Origin: Thelonectria olida
Taxonomy: Eukaryota; Ascomycota; Sordariomycetes; Hypocreales; Nectriaceae
Reading direction: 5' to 3'
Length of the DNA stretch: 64,000 nucleotides
Assembly (NCBI GenBank): GCA_020736575.1
Contig: JAGPYM010000092.1
Coordinates: 1-64,000, forward strand
In this document: positions 12,522 to 20,592 of the stretch, piece after piece
Layout of the letters: every line of letters begins with the position of its first letter
Numbering within the stretch: the stretch's first letter is position 1
Notes under the pieces: generated by a model
The model's database searches: none
What the model saw: only the letters and a program-made list of their open reading frames with translations
Told to the model about the DNA's origin: nothing
Program-made: the position numbers and the translations under genes

Positions 12522-13030
12522 GATTGATTTGGTTGGTGACGTTTGACTCTCGAATTGGGGGGAAAGCATCTCACAAACGCATCCTATCAATGTAATTAGA
12601 GGGAGTTGCGGGCGCTTTGCTTCTTAAATAAGCCGAGAGGAGTTTGGACCTAATTGCGTGAGGGAATAAATGTCTGTATTAAGAGGAATTACTAATAGAA
12701 TGTTAAGCGGCTCTAGAAATAGCTCCCGCCTTTTAAAACTTGAATACATATGGCAATGCTTCTACTATCCCTTGCAAGACGTCAGCTGCCTTCTGCATAC
12801 TCCCCAGTAACAGTCAGGTATACTTAGCACCCTTGCGTAATAAGATATCCCTCCTTGCACCGCTGGGCGAATGGGACGAATAGCTGCTGCTTCTGGTCCA
12901 GTGATATTAGGTGGTCGCCTTCATAATAGGACACAGCCAACTAGCACACTTGGGTACAGGAAGACAACGATTGCAGCTCACATGATTGCTCTGACAATCA
13001 GGAGGCGACTTCTATAGAGAATTCGGTTGA
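12522..13030. other. Intergenic, promoter of MFS gene
   Basis: I see no supported gene. The proximal part should contain the MFS promoter. Several short open stretches occur around 12.85-13.02 kb, and a possible 3' splice site (GGGTACAG near 12.96 kb) lies upstream of the doubtful gene at 13.03-13.89 kb. Confidence 0.4.
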
Positions 13031-13886
13031 CGATATTGCAAAGGCACCCGCCTATGTTCCAACGGGGAACCACAATGCCCTGGAGACGAATGTCACTCTT
13101 TTAAAGACTGCAGTGGGTATGACTGGGGCGAAGGCAAGAGTTTCGGCTGCCAGTTCCAGTCCAGCGAGATGAAGAGGACACAAGAATGTCTGATGACGAC
13201 CATGACTGGCAAGCCTAATTCCACGCGAGCTCGCATCGACCACATCTGTCACCATCGACCACATCTGTCACCATCGACCACATCTGTCACCATCGACCAC
13301 ATCTGTCACCATCGACCACATCTGTCACCATCGACCACATCTGTCACCATCGACCACATCTGTCACCATCGACCACATCTGTCACCATCGACCACATCTG
13401 TCACCATCGACCACATCTGTCACCATCGACCACATCTGTCACCATCGACCACATCTGTCACCATCGACCACATCTGTCACCATCGACCACATCTGTCACC
13501 ATCGACCACATCTGTCACCATCGACCACATCTGTCACCATCGACCCCATCCGCAAAGACAACTTCAGCAGTCATAGCTACCAGCCCTATTCAAGGCCCGT
13601 TCTACAACGACGAGAGACAGTTGCCCAGTCACGCCAACATCCCCAAGGTACCCGTGGCCCAGTTGTCCCAAATTTCTGCCACGACGTTTTCACGGGCAAC
13701 AGGGCCTGGGACAGCATGCCTCCGCACCTATCTGTTGCAACACAGTTTCAGCGTCCCTACGAGTTACGCATCGCTTGGGCCGACGGGTGCAGGACCACAA
13801 TGAATAGTCACTTGAAGCTCAAGACGTTGCTAGCAAAAGCATCCATCGTCGTCAGACCTGAGATGGATTTCCGAAGCAGCTCGTAA
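13031..13886 (+). pseudogene. Doubtful gene split in two frames by a minisatellite
   Basis: Two plus-strand open stretches flank the repeat. Upstream, from 13031, a Cys-rich frame (YCKGTRLCSNGEPQC, then about four more Cys) has no visible start and runs through the repeat to a stop at 13574-13576. Downstream, another frame is open to the stop at 13884-13886 and encodes about 115 residues after the repeat, including NFCHDVFTGNRAWDSMPP and RPYELRIAWADGC, which look like real protein. The two frames do not match at the present repeat number. This may be a decayed gene, or a gene with an upstream exon that I could not place. I do not recognise the family. Confidence 0.3.
13239..13542 (+). repeat. 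Perfect minisatellite, 16 x 19 bp
   Basis: The unit ACCACATCTGTCACCATCG is repeated exactly 16 times (304 bp) with no mismatch that I can find. No stop occurs in any plus-strand frame, so the array is open in all three, and because 19 is not a multiple of 3 it encodes a 19-residue repeating peptide (57 nt period). Perfect identity indicates recent expansion or homogenisation. It is not a CRISPR array because there are no spacers. Confidence 0.98.
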
Positions 13887-14173
13887 CGCCGAGCCTGTGT
13901 GATTCAAATCAGTTGTTATCTGCATGATTGAAACACGCAACGAGCAATTTGACCCTCCAGGCTACAGCCATGCAATGTAGGCCAATGGCCATCAAGAACC
14001 ACGCTCAGCTGACGTTGGCTTGAAAGTGCACTTTCAATACTGCGCCTTTATTAAGAGGACACGTAAAGATAAATCCCGATCTTCATTCCTTCTTCCTGAA
14101 TAAACATTGAAGTTCGAAATCAACTATTGAACCTCGCTCATTTCCCAAGCGTGCGAATAAACCACTGGTCAAA
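13887..14173. other. Intergenic
   Basis: I see no gene. The last part before 14174 is presumably the promoter/5'UTR of the BTB gene relic. Confidence 0.4.
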
Positions 14174-14555
14174 ATGGTCACCATCATCTCCAACGACAAC
14201 GAACGAATTGAAGTCGATGCCTCGGCCGTCGAGAAGAGCAACTTTTTCCAAAAGGCTCTCAGTTCGCCTTGGAAAGAGTCGCAAACGCAGACGATTGACT
14301 TCAGCGAAACCGAATATGCCTCGGCTGTTGTGCTGAACGCCTACGTCGAGTGGCTGAGCACGGGGCAAATCACGAAGAACCGCGCCATCTGGGCAAGCCG
14401 AGTCCTAGGCGCCGGGTTCGCCGATTATATATGCGATGAAAGCTTTGGGCTCGCCTACAGGATCTGTGCTTCGAGCTCTAATCCGTGGCCCAGGCGAAAA
14501 TTTTGATTGGCCTGGATGTCGCGAGGTTTCGAGGGCTCGGCTTCAGTTGAAGTGA
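14174..14555 (+). pseudogene. BTB/POZ-domain protein, frameshifted
   Basis: From ATG 14174 the frame encodes a BTB/POZ-like segment (IEVDASAVEKSNFFQKAL, TQTIDFSETEYASAVV, VEWLSTGQI), a protein-protein interaction fold used in dimerisation or as a cullin-3 adaptor. The family-like continuation FADYIC-D is followed in another frame, from 14436, by MKALGSPTGSVLRAL, ending at a stop at 14553-14555. BTB proteins typically read CDAMKAL here, so about five bases seem lost at 14434-14438 within a GATGCGATG-like sequence. In the original frame the protein stops at 14506 after 110 aa. I call it a recent pseudogene; sequencing error cannot be excluded from one sequence. Confidence 0.6.
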
Positions 14556-15901
14556 GGTGGGTTGAGAGGATCAACCAAGTCAAGTTCGTGTTCGAGCAAG
14601 AGCCTTCTGGAAATGGACAGTTTTGTAAATGGGATCCGATGTATTTCTCGTGAGTCTCGAGTGGGATGACGATTAGGCTATAAGACAGTCGAGGAAAGGG
14701 GCGTGGTGTATCTAGGGACTTCGCATGTAAGCCACATAGAAATAACCCCCTGAGGCTGCAATAATTGGCGCCTGGGGAATCAATTCTGGGGTTGTCATGG
14801 CCGAATTGTGGTGATTCGCTGGGCTACGGGCATCGTGTCTACTCTTTTTCCTCCTTTTGCGTATTCCATCGCTCGTCTTTCAAGCCGTTGTTGTATACTA
14901 TTTTATAAGCATAGCATACATATCACCCCCCAATCTTTATTCAACTTATCGACCACGCATTCCTATTTCATTAACAGACTCCCAGCGAGAATCCTTGGAC
15001 CGGGTTGTATGCTAAATGCGCTTATTTCTCGCATTTCGAGGTCCATAATAAAGTCGATTGCAGATTTCACCGTCGGGGGATACACCCACTATCGGTATCT
15101 GTGTAGCTGGATAGTATTCCCCCTCCGATTGCCTGCGTCCTCGGGTTTGAACGGAGCATCGGTTGGCCCCAAGGTTTGGTCGAAAACGATAAAGACAGCG
15201 CGGAACAGAGGCTGGAGCATGTATCGTTCCTTCAAAGTTGAAGGAGTTGGTTCGTATTGGTCCTCGCATTACGTCTTTTCTTCCCCATTTCTTATAGAAG
15301 CGTCAGCATGAGAAAGAAGCCAGTCGGGGGAAGTCGTCTGAAGACGTCGCGAGCGAGATCTTTACAAAGTTCATAGTGAAAGTCTTGTATTTGGCCGACT
15401 CCGAGCCGTGAAATTAAGAATCCCAGCCGAGAGGGGAAGTGCGAACGTCACATTGCCAATGGGATATTCTCGATTAAATTTGTTATTGAGCACTTCCCCG
15501 TAGGTTGGGTTTACACAGTTATACAGGTGAACTAATTTAGATAGTTAATGATATCACGCAGTTCGAATTGGATTCGTCTGATGAGTAGAGACCGAACTTC
15601 CACTTGGATTTTGTAACTCGTATCTTGGGCATGACTAAGCTAGATTGGTGTTAACCGGCCTCGCGATGTTGGTGGCTGCGCAAACGCCACGTCAAGTTGA
15701 AAAGTTTTTGCGCGCAGCCTGTTTTCCCACTTTTGCTCCTTCATCTTCTCCCTTTATGCGTCGCCAACCCCGAGCCAAAACAGTCGCAGAAATCCTGCAT
15801 GTGTCTAGTCGATCGTGACATCCTCTCCCTTCCGCCTTCTCGGACAATTCGACTAGCTGAGTCAACCACAGTGTGCGCGACCTGACAGTCGGTCCGCCGA
15901 T
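14556..15901. other. Intergenic before the PNP-NACHT gene
   Basis: About 1.35 kb without a supported gene. The open frame at 14808-15311 (+) has low-complexity codon use and no family features, and I judge it fortuitous. The last few hundred bases include a pyrimidine-rich stretch around 15.7-15.85 kb, consistent with a fungal promoter/5'UTR for the gene at 15902. Confidence 0.45.
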
Positions 15902-18900
15902 ATGGACCTCAGGCTATTGCCCAACGACGGCGATGAAACCCTTCCTCGCGGTCCGAAGCGGCAGAAGACCTTCCACCCTGGCGTGGAGAATGGCCTGCCC
16001 CACGATCGCTATACCATCGCCTGGATCTGTGCGCTACACATCGAGATGGCTGCGGCTTTGGCCATGCTGGATGAGATTCACGGCGAGCGACCCAAATGTG
16101 TGAACGACAATAACGCTTACACGCTGGGGAGCATCAAGAACCACAATATCGTTATAGCATGCCTGCCCCAAGGCCAATACGGGAACAACAACGCTGCAAA
16201 CGTGCTGACGAACGTAACCCGCACTTTCCCATCCATTCGCCGAGGCTTGATGGTTGGGATTGGCGGCGGAGCGCCCAGTACGGTAGACGTTCGCTTGGGG
16301 GATATCGTTGTGGGAACGAGGGTCATGCAGTACGATTTTGGGAAGGTTATAGCAGGCGGCGGGATTCAACGAACAGCGACCCCCAAGATCCCTGAGTTTT
16401 CCCTTCGCACAGCCGTTACGAACCTACGAGCCAGACATGAGCTGCAACCCAACCGGATTCCGATCATCCTCCAGGAAATGATGAAGGAGTACGCGGAATA
16501 CAGTCGCCCAAGCACACCTGACCGTCTGTTTCAAGCGTCGTATCGGCACGAACCTTCGGTACTCAATTGTCACGATTGCGACAAATCGCAGCTGAAGGAC
16601 CGGAAGACACGAAGATCCCAGGATCCGGTGATCCATTACGGTGCAGTTGCCTCGAGTAATCAGGTCATGAAAGACGCTTCGACTCGCGATGATGTCGCTC
16701 GAGAACTGGACATCATCTGCTTTGAGATGGAGGCTGCGGGTCTCATGGATGTTCTCCCTTGCCTTCCGATTCGAGGCATCTGCGACTATTCAGACTCCCA
16801 CAAGGCCAAGGAATGGCAAAGGTACGCAGCAGCAACCGCTGCTGCCTATGCAAGGGAATTCCTGGAAGTCCTACCCGCGGACGACGATGCAGCAGGAGGG
16901 CCCTGTTATACCGCTGGTCCAAGTAAGTTGATGTCCTGTCTTTTACCTATATCAGAAAAGAAATTGACTCATATGATCCTAGCAGAGCAAGCTGTTTCTG
17001 TCGAGCGTCGAAAACAGCTGCTAGAGTCCCTCAGATTCGAGCAAATTAACTCGCGAAAGATTACCATTAAGGCTGCCCATTTCAAAACCTGCCACTGGTT
17101 TCTCAAGCACCGTGAGTACCTGAGCTGGCTTGATTTTAATAGGCAGGCGCACCATCATGGCTTCTTGTGGATTAGAGGCAAACCGGGTGCTGGTAAATCC
17201 ATCATTATGAAGTTTCTCTATACGAAAATGAAGAAGAAAGATCGACATCTTCAGATCCTCACTTCATCTTTCTTCTTCAACGCCAGGGGGGAATACCTTG
17301 AGAAGTCGGTCTCTGGAATGTACCGATCTTTGCTCTTGCAGCTTCTTGAGGGCCTTCCTGACCTCCAGCAAGTCTTGGATGACCCTGATTTGGTTCCTCG
17401 AAATCAGACAGACTGCCCGTCTGTGAATGTTCTCAAGGATCTCTTTCGAAATGCCGTCCTTTCGCTTGGAAGGCGATACTTTACCTGCTTCGTTGATGCG
17501 CTTGACGAGTGTGACGAGCAGCAAGTTGAGGACATGGTTGGGTTCTTCGAAGAACTAGCTGAACAGTGCACACAATGCGATGTTCGGCTTCGAATTTGCT
17601 TTTCCAGTCGCCATTATCCATACATCGACATACGATCTGGAATTCGACTGACTTTGGAGGGCCAGCCTGGCCATACCGAGGACTTGGAGAATTATATTGC
17701 AAACCGCCTTCAAATTAGAGACCCTGCTCTTGTCGAGAAGCTGAAACCGGTGATGCTCAAGAAGGCCGCGGGCGTTTTCCTCTGGGTTGCACTCGTGGTG
17801 GATATTCTAAACAAAGAGAACTGTCGTGGGCGCTTGGCTCTCCAGACAAGATTGGCAGAAACGCCAAGTGGCTTGAGCGAGCTCTTTAAAGACCTTTTAC
17901 GACGAGATAAAGAGCATATGGCGGCACTACGTCTCTCTATCCTCTGGATTCTCTTCGCAGAACGGCCGTTGAAGCCTGGAGAGTACTACCATGCTCTCTG
18001 GTCTGGATTGTCGCAGGAGGGCCTGGGTGATCGCGAAATGCCGTCCGTCAACGTCTTGGATGTCAGCGACTGCTTCGAGAAATGCGTCATCAGCTCTTCC
18101 AAGGGACTCGCCGAGATCACGAAAGCCAAGCAACCTACAGTGCAATTCATACACGAGTCTGTACGAGATTTCCTCATCAAGGACAAGGGTCTCCATGAGT
18201 TATGGCCCGAACTTGGAGCAGACTGGGAAAGCTTAAGTCATGAGAGGCTCAAGTTATGCTGTAATGCATATGTCCACCATCCAGCGGTGGGGGAGTCTAT
18301 CAGCAAACGCCATTCTGATGCGACACCAGGCATTCAAAAGCATCTGTCAAAGCAGTACCCTTTTCTAGAGTATGCCAGCCAGTTCATTCTCTACCACGCC
18401 AATGCTGCTGCCGACGTGGTTTCTCAGCAACAGTTCCTCGATCAGTTTTCTGTGCCTGACTGGACCCGCATCTTTAATTTCTTTGAGAAACACGAGATTC
18501 GAAGGTATGGCCAGAAGGCAGACATTCTCTATATCCTCGCAGACAGGGAGCTTCCTTCGCTCATTCGAACAAGGCTCAAAGAGAACCCCAGTATCAATGT
18601 CCGAGGAGAAAGATACGGATACCCACTTCTGGCTGCCATGGCCAAGGGCAACAAACATAGTGTCACAGCTCTTTTGGGCCTGTCTTCAAATGTACGTGAT
18701 GGAGTCGATATTACAGTTGGCTTAGAAAGTAGTATGGAGTCGGTACGGAAGTACCACACCCCCTTTTCTTGGGCCTGTGAGAACGGCCACCACGATATTG
18801 CCAAACTTCTTCACCAGAGAGGCACACACATTGATGAAGTGGATGGACAACAAGGCTGGACAGGTCTACTAGGGGCTTCAGAGAATGGCCACGTCGAAGT

Positions 18901-19654
18901 AGCGAAGTGGCTGATTGACAACGGGGCGGCTGTTGAGAAGGAGGATAAGCGTGGCCGGATGCCACTGTCATGGGCTGCTGTGGGAGGGAATGAGGCCGTA
19001 GTGCGGTTGTTACTCGATAATGGTGTAGCTATTGAGTCGAAGAGTAAGGATAACCGAACGTCACTATCGCTAGCTGCTGAGGGGGGGCATGAGGCTGTAG
19101 TACAGCTACTACTCGACAAGGGAGCGGCTGTTGAGTCGAACGATAATAGTAGCCAGACACCGCTCTCATGGGCTGCTGCGAAAGGGTATGAGGTCGTAGT
19201 ACGGCTACTAATCGACAAGGGAGCGGCTGTTGAGTCGAAGGATAATAGTGGCCGGACACCGCTCTTATGGGCTACTGTGAAAGGGCATGAGGCTGTAGTA
19301 CGGCTACTAATCGACAAGAGAGCGGCTATTGAGTCGAAGGATATTAATGGCCGGACGCCGCTATCGTGGGCTGCTACAGGATTGGTTAAGAGTATAGTGC
19401 GGCTACTTCTTGATAAAGGTGCGGCTATTGAGTCTAAGGATAATAATGGCCGGACGCCGCTATCGTGGGCTGCTACAAAAGGGTATCAGAATGTAGTGCG
19501 GCTTCTTCTTGATAAAGGTGCGGCTATTGAGTCTAAGGATAATAATGGCCGGACGCCTCTGTTGTGGGCTGCTGCGAATGGGTTTAGGGAGGGCATGGTG
19601 CAGCTATTACGCGATAGAGGTGCGGCTATTGAGTCGAAGGATAATAATGGCTAG
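15902..19654 (+). CDS. PNP_UDP-NACHT-ankyrin NLR-like protein
   Basis: A second NLR-like receptor, here with a nucleoside-phosphorylase-like N-terminal domain (about residues 35-330: GLMVGIGGGAPS, DVRLGDIVVG, CFEMEAAGLMD, ICDYSDSHK). NACHT follows (P-loop GKPGAGKS near 425, Walker B CFVDALDECDE near 529, SSRHYPYIDI), then about nine ankyrin repeats from about 950 to the end. The uninterrupted frame is 1250 aa, but 16923 starts a good intron (GTAAGT) ending at 16982 or 16985. Its 60 or 63 nt are a multiple of three without stops, so 1229-1230 aa after splicing, with the family-like junction AEQAVSVERRKQLL. The stop at 19652-19654 interrupts a repeat consensus (NGRTPL becomes NG-stop), so the C-terminus may be shortened. 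Role in non-self recognition and cell death is inferred from the family. Confidence 0.88.
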   Translation: MDLRLLPNDGDETLPRGPKRQKTFHPGVENGLPHDRYTIAWICALHIEMAAALAMLDEIHGERPKCVNDNNAYTLGSIKNHNIVIACLPQGQYGNNNAANVLTNVTRTFPSIRRGLMVGIGGGAPSTVDVRLGDIVVGTRVMQYDFGKVIAGGGIQRTATPKIPEFSLRTAVTNLRARHELQPNRIPIILQEMMKEYAEYSRPSTPDRLFQASYRHEPSVLNCHDCDKSQLKDRKTRRSQDPVIHYGAVASSNQVMKDASTRDDVARELDIICFEMEAAGLMDVLPCLPIRGICDYSDSHKAKEWQRYAAATAAAYAREFLEVLPADDDAAGGPCYTAGPSKLMSCLLPISEKKLTHMILAEQAVSVERRKQLLESLRFEQINSRKITIKAAHFKTCHWFLKHREYLSWLDFNRQAHHHGFLWIRGKPGAGKSIIMKFLYTKMKKKDRHLQILTSSFFFNARGEYLEKSVSGMYRSLLLQLLEGLPDLQQVLDDPDLVPRNQTDCPSVNVLKDLFRNAVLSLGRRYFTCFVDALDECDEQQVEDMVGFFEELAEQCTQCDVRLRICFSSRHYPYIDIRSGIRLTLEGQPGHTEDLENYIANRLQIRDPALVEKLKPVMLKKAAGVFLWVALVVDILNKENCRGRLALQTRLAETPSGLSELFKDLLRRDKEHMAALRLSILWILFAERPLKPGEYYHALWSGLSQEGLGDREMPSVNVLDVSDCFEKCVISSSKGLAEITKAKQPTVQFIHESVRDFLIKDKGLHELWPELGADWESLSHERLKLCCNAYVHHPAVGESISKRHSDATPGIQKHLSKQYPFLEYASQFILYHANAAADVVSQQQFLDQFSVPDWTRIFNFFEKHEIRRYGQKADILYILADRELPSLIRTRLKENPSINVRGERYGYPLLAAMAKGNKHSVTALLGLSSNVRDGVDITVGLESSMESVRKYHTPFSWACENGHHDIAKLLHQRGTHIDEVDGQQGWTGLLGASENGHVEVAKWLIDNGAAVEKEDKRGRMPLSWAAVGGNEAVVRLLLDNGVAIESKSKDNRTSLSLAAEGGHEAVVQLLLDKGAAVESNDNSSQTPLSWAAAKGYEVVVRLLIDKGAAVESKDNSGRTPLLWATVKGHEAVVRLLIDKRAAIESKDINGRTPLSWAATGLVKSIVRLLLDKGAAIESKDNNGRTPLSWAATKGYQNVVRLLLDKGAAIESKDNNGRTPLLWAAANGFREGMVQLLRDRGAAIESKDNNG
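16923..16985 (+). other. In-phase 60/63-nt intron of the PNP-NACHT gene
   Basis: The donor is GTAAGT, a TTGAC branch-like site lies near 16965, and two nearby acceptors (CCTAG at 16982, GCAG at 16985) give lengths divisible by three. The intron is open, so retention would insert 20-21 residues between the PNP and NACHT domains without breaking the frame. Confidence 0.7.
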
Positions 19655-19655
19655 A
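18950..19655 (+). repeat. Tandem ~99-bp ankyrin-coding repeats
   Basis: About seven direct units encode VVRLLLDKGAAIESKDNNGR-type repeats. Several neighbours are nearly identical at DNA level, for example around 19.42-19.45 and 19.52-19.55 kb. The last unit has C-to-T and G-to-A changes that create the stop codon TAG. Confidence 0.8.
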
Positions 19656-19896
19656 TGCTGTTGTCGTGGGTGTCCTGGGGGTAATCAATCGGTACTGATA
19701 GACACGCGTCGAGCCGTGGCCAGATTGGCCGCAGTCTGGAATGTGAACATTTGAACCTCTGATCATAATGTTAAAAGGAAGCTAGTTCAGCTATTAGTAT
19801 CTTATTCCGATCCATTGTGCTATCTCAAATCCATTGCCTTCACTCCACAACTCAATATATGCCTCTATAGATCATTATCACTGGGCCTTTTGCAAA
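19655..19896. other. 3' flank of the PNP-NACHT gene
   Basis: The first bases after the stop still resemble the ankyrin repeat, then similarity is lost. I see no gene. Confidence 0.4.
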
Positions 19897-20170
19897 TTAA
19901 GCGTTTACAGTCCTTGGAAAAGCAACGGTACCGTACTTGTCTTGTGGAAGCCCCAAGGCTTGACCCTTCCCTCGAATAGTTAGGTTGCCCAGCTCTGCCG
20001 CAAAACGCCTGAAGAGTCATTGCCAGCAGTGGGACATGCATGCACGGATCAAAATGCTTACTCCTTGGTCTCGGAATTAGAAGCCACATGCCAATGACGA
20101 AGGGGAGACCAACTCGGGCATAGAACCAGCCAGTCTTGAGGCCCCAGTCCCACTCATGCGAGATCACCAT
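19897..20170 (-). pseudogene. C-terminal relic of an MFS sugar transporter
   Basis: Minus-strand frame from 20170 reads EWDWGLKTGWFYARVGLPFV then IGMWLLIP, the last transmembrane helix of SP-family sugar transporters. At the conserved PETKG motif a base is missing, so the frame breaks. A GTAAGC donor follows and, after a TCTTCAG acceptor, FAAELGNLT resembles the family's tail before a stop at 19897-19899. The rest of the transporter is absent. It is a fragment by truncation and frameshift, and not a close copy of the intact transporter at 25.4 kb, whose corresponding helix differs. Confidence 0.6.
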
Positions 20171-20592
20171 GCCGCTCCGTTTGCTGTCATGCCCACATCT
20201 GCAAGTTTGGTGATTAGCGTCCCACGTACCATGCCGGGGATTCGGGAAGGAGATTATTCAAAACGGCCCAGCCCGGCGGCCTGATCCAGGGAACCGAGAC
20301 ATCCATTCCCTTGACGACGAATCGAGGCTTTGCACTGTGCGCGGTAACTAGATTGGAGTGGCCCCCGCGTCAAAATCGATAGTCTTGACGCAGCGGAACC
20401 GTTTATGGCGTAGCAGAGGTCAATAGTTTCGTCGTCAAATGTATCCCCTCCATAACAGGAGCGGGTACGTAGTACTTATTTCTCCAATCTAGGCCCGGCA
20501 GCAAAAGAAGTCCTATAGCGAAGGCTACTCAGCTGTGCCTACCTGTACCCTAGGATGCTTTGAGTGCTATTTAGCAGCCTCCCGACCTATTT
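20171..20592. other. Intergenic, 3' flank of alpha-mannosidase
   Basis: I see no gene or recognisable element between the transporter relic and the mannosidase stop codon. Confidence 0.4.

Noticed and set aside
13239..13542. CRISPR-like array
   Set aside because: Units are directly adjacent with no spacers and the host is a fungus; it is a minisatellite.
14808..15311. 167-codon open frame on the plus strand
   Set aside because: No domain, signal peptide or start context; overlapping frames on the other strand are equally open. Likely fortuitous.
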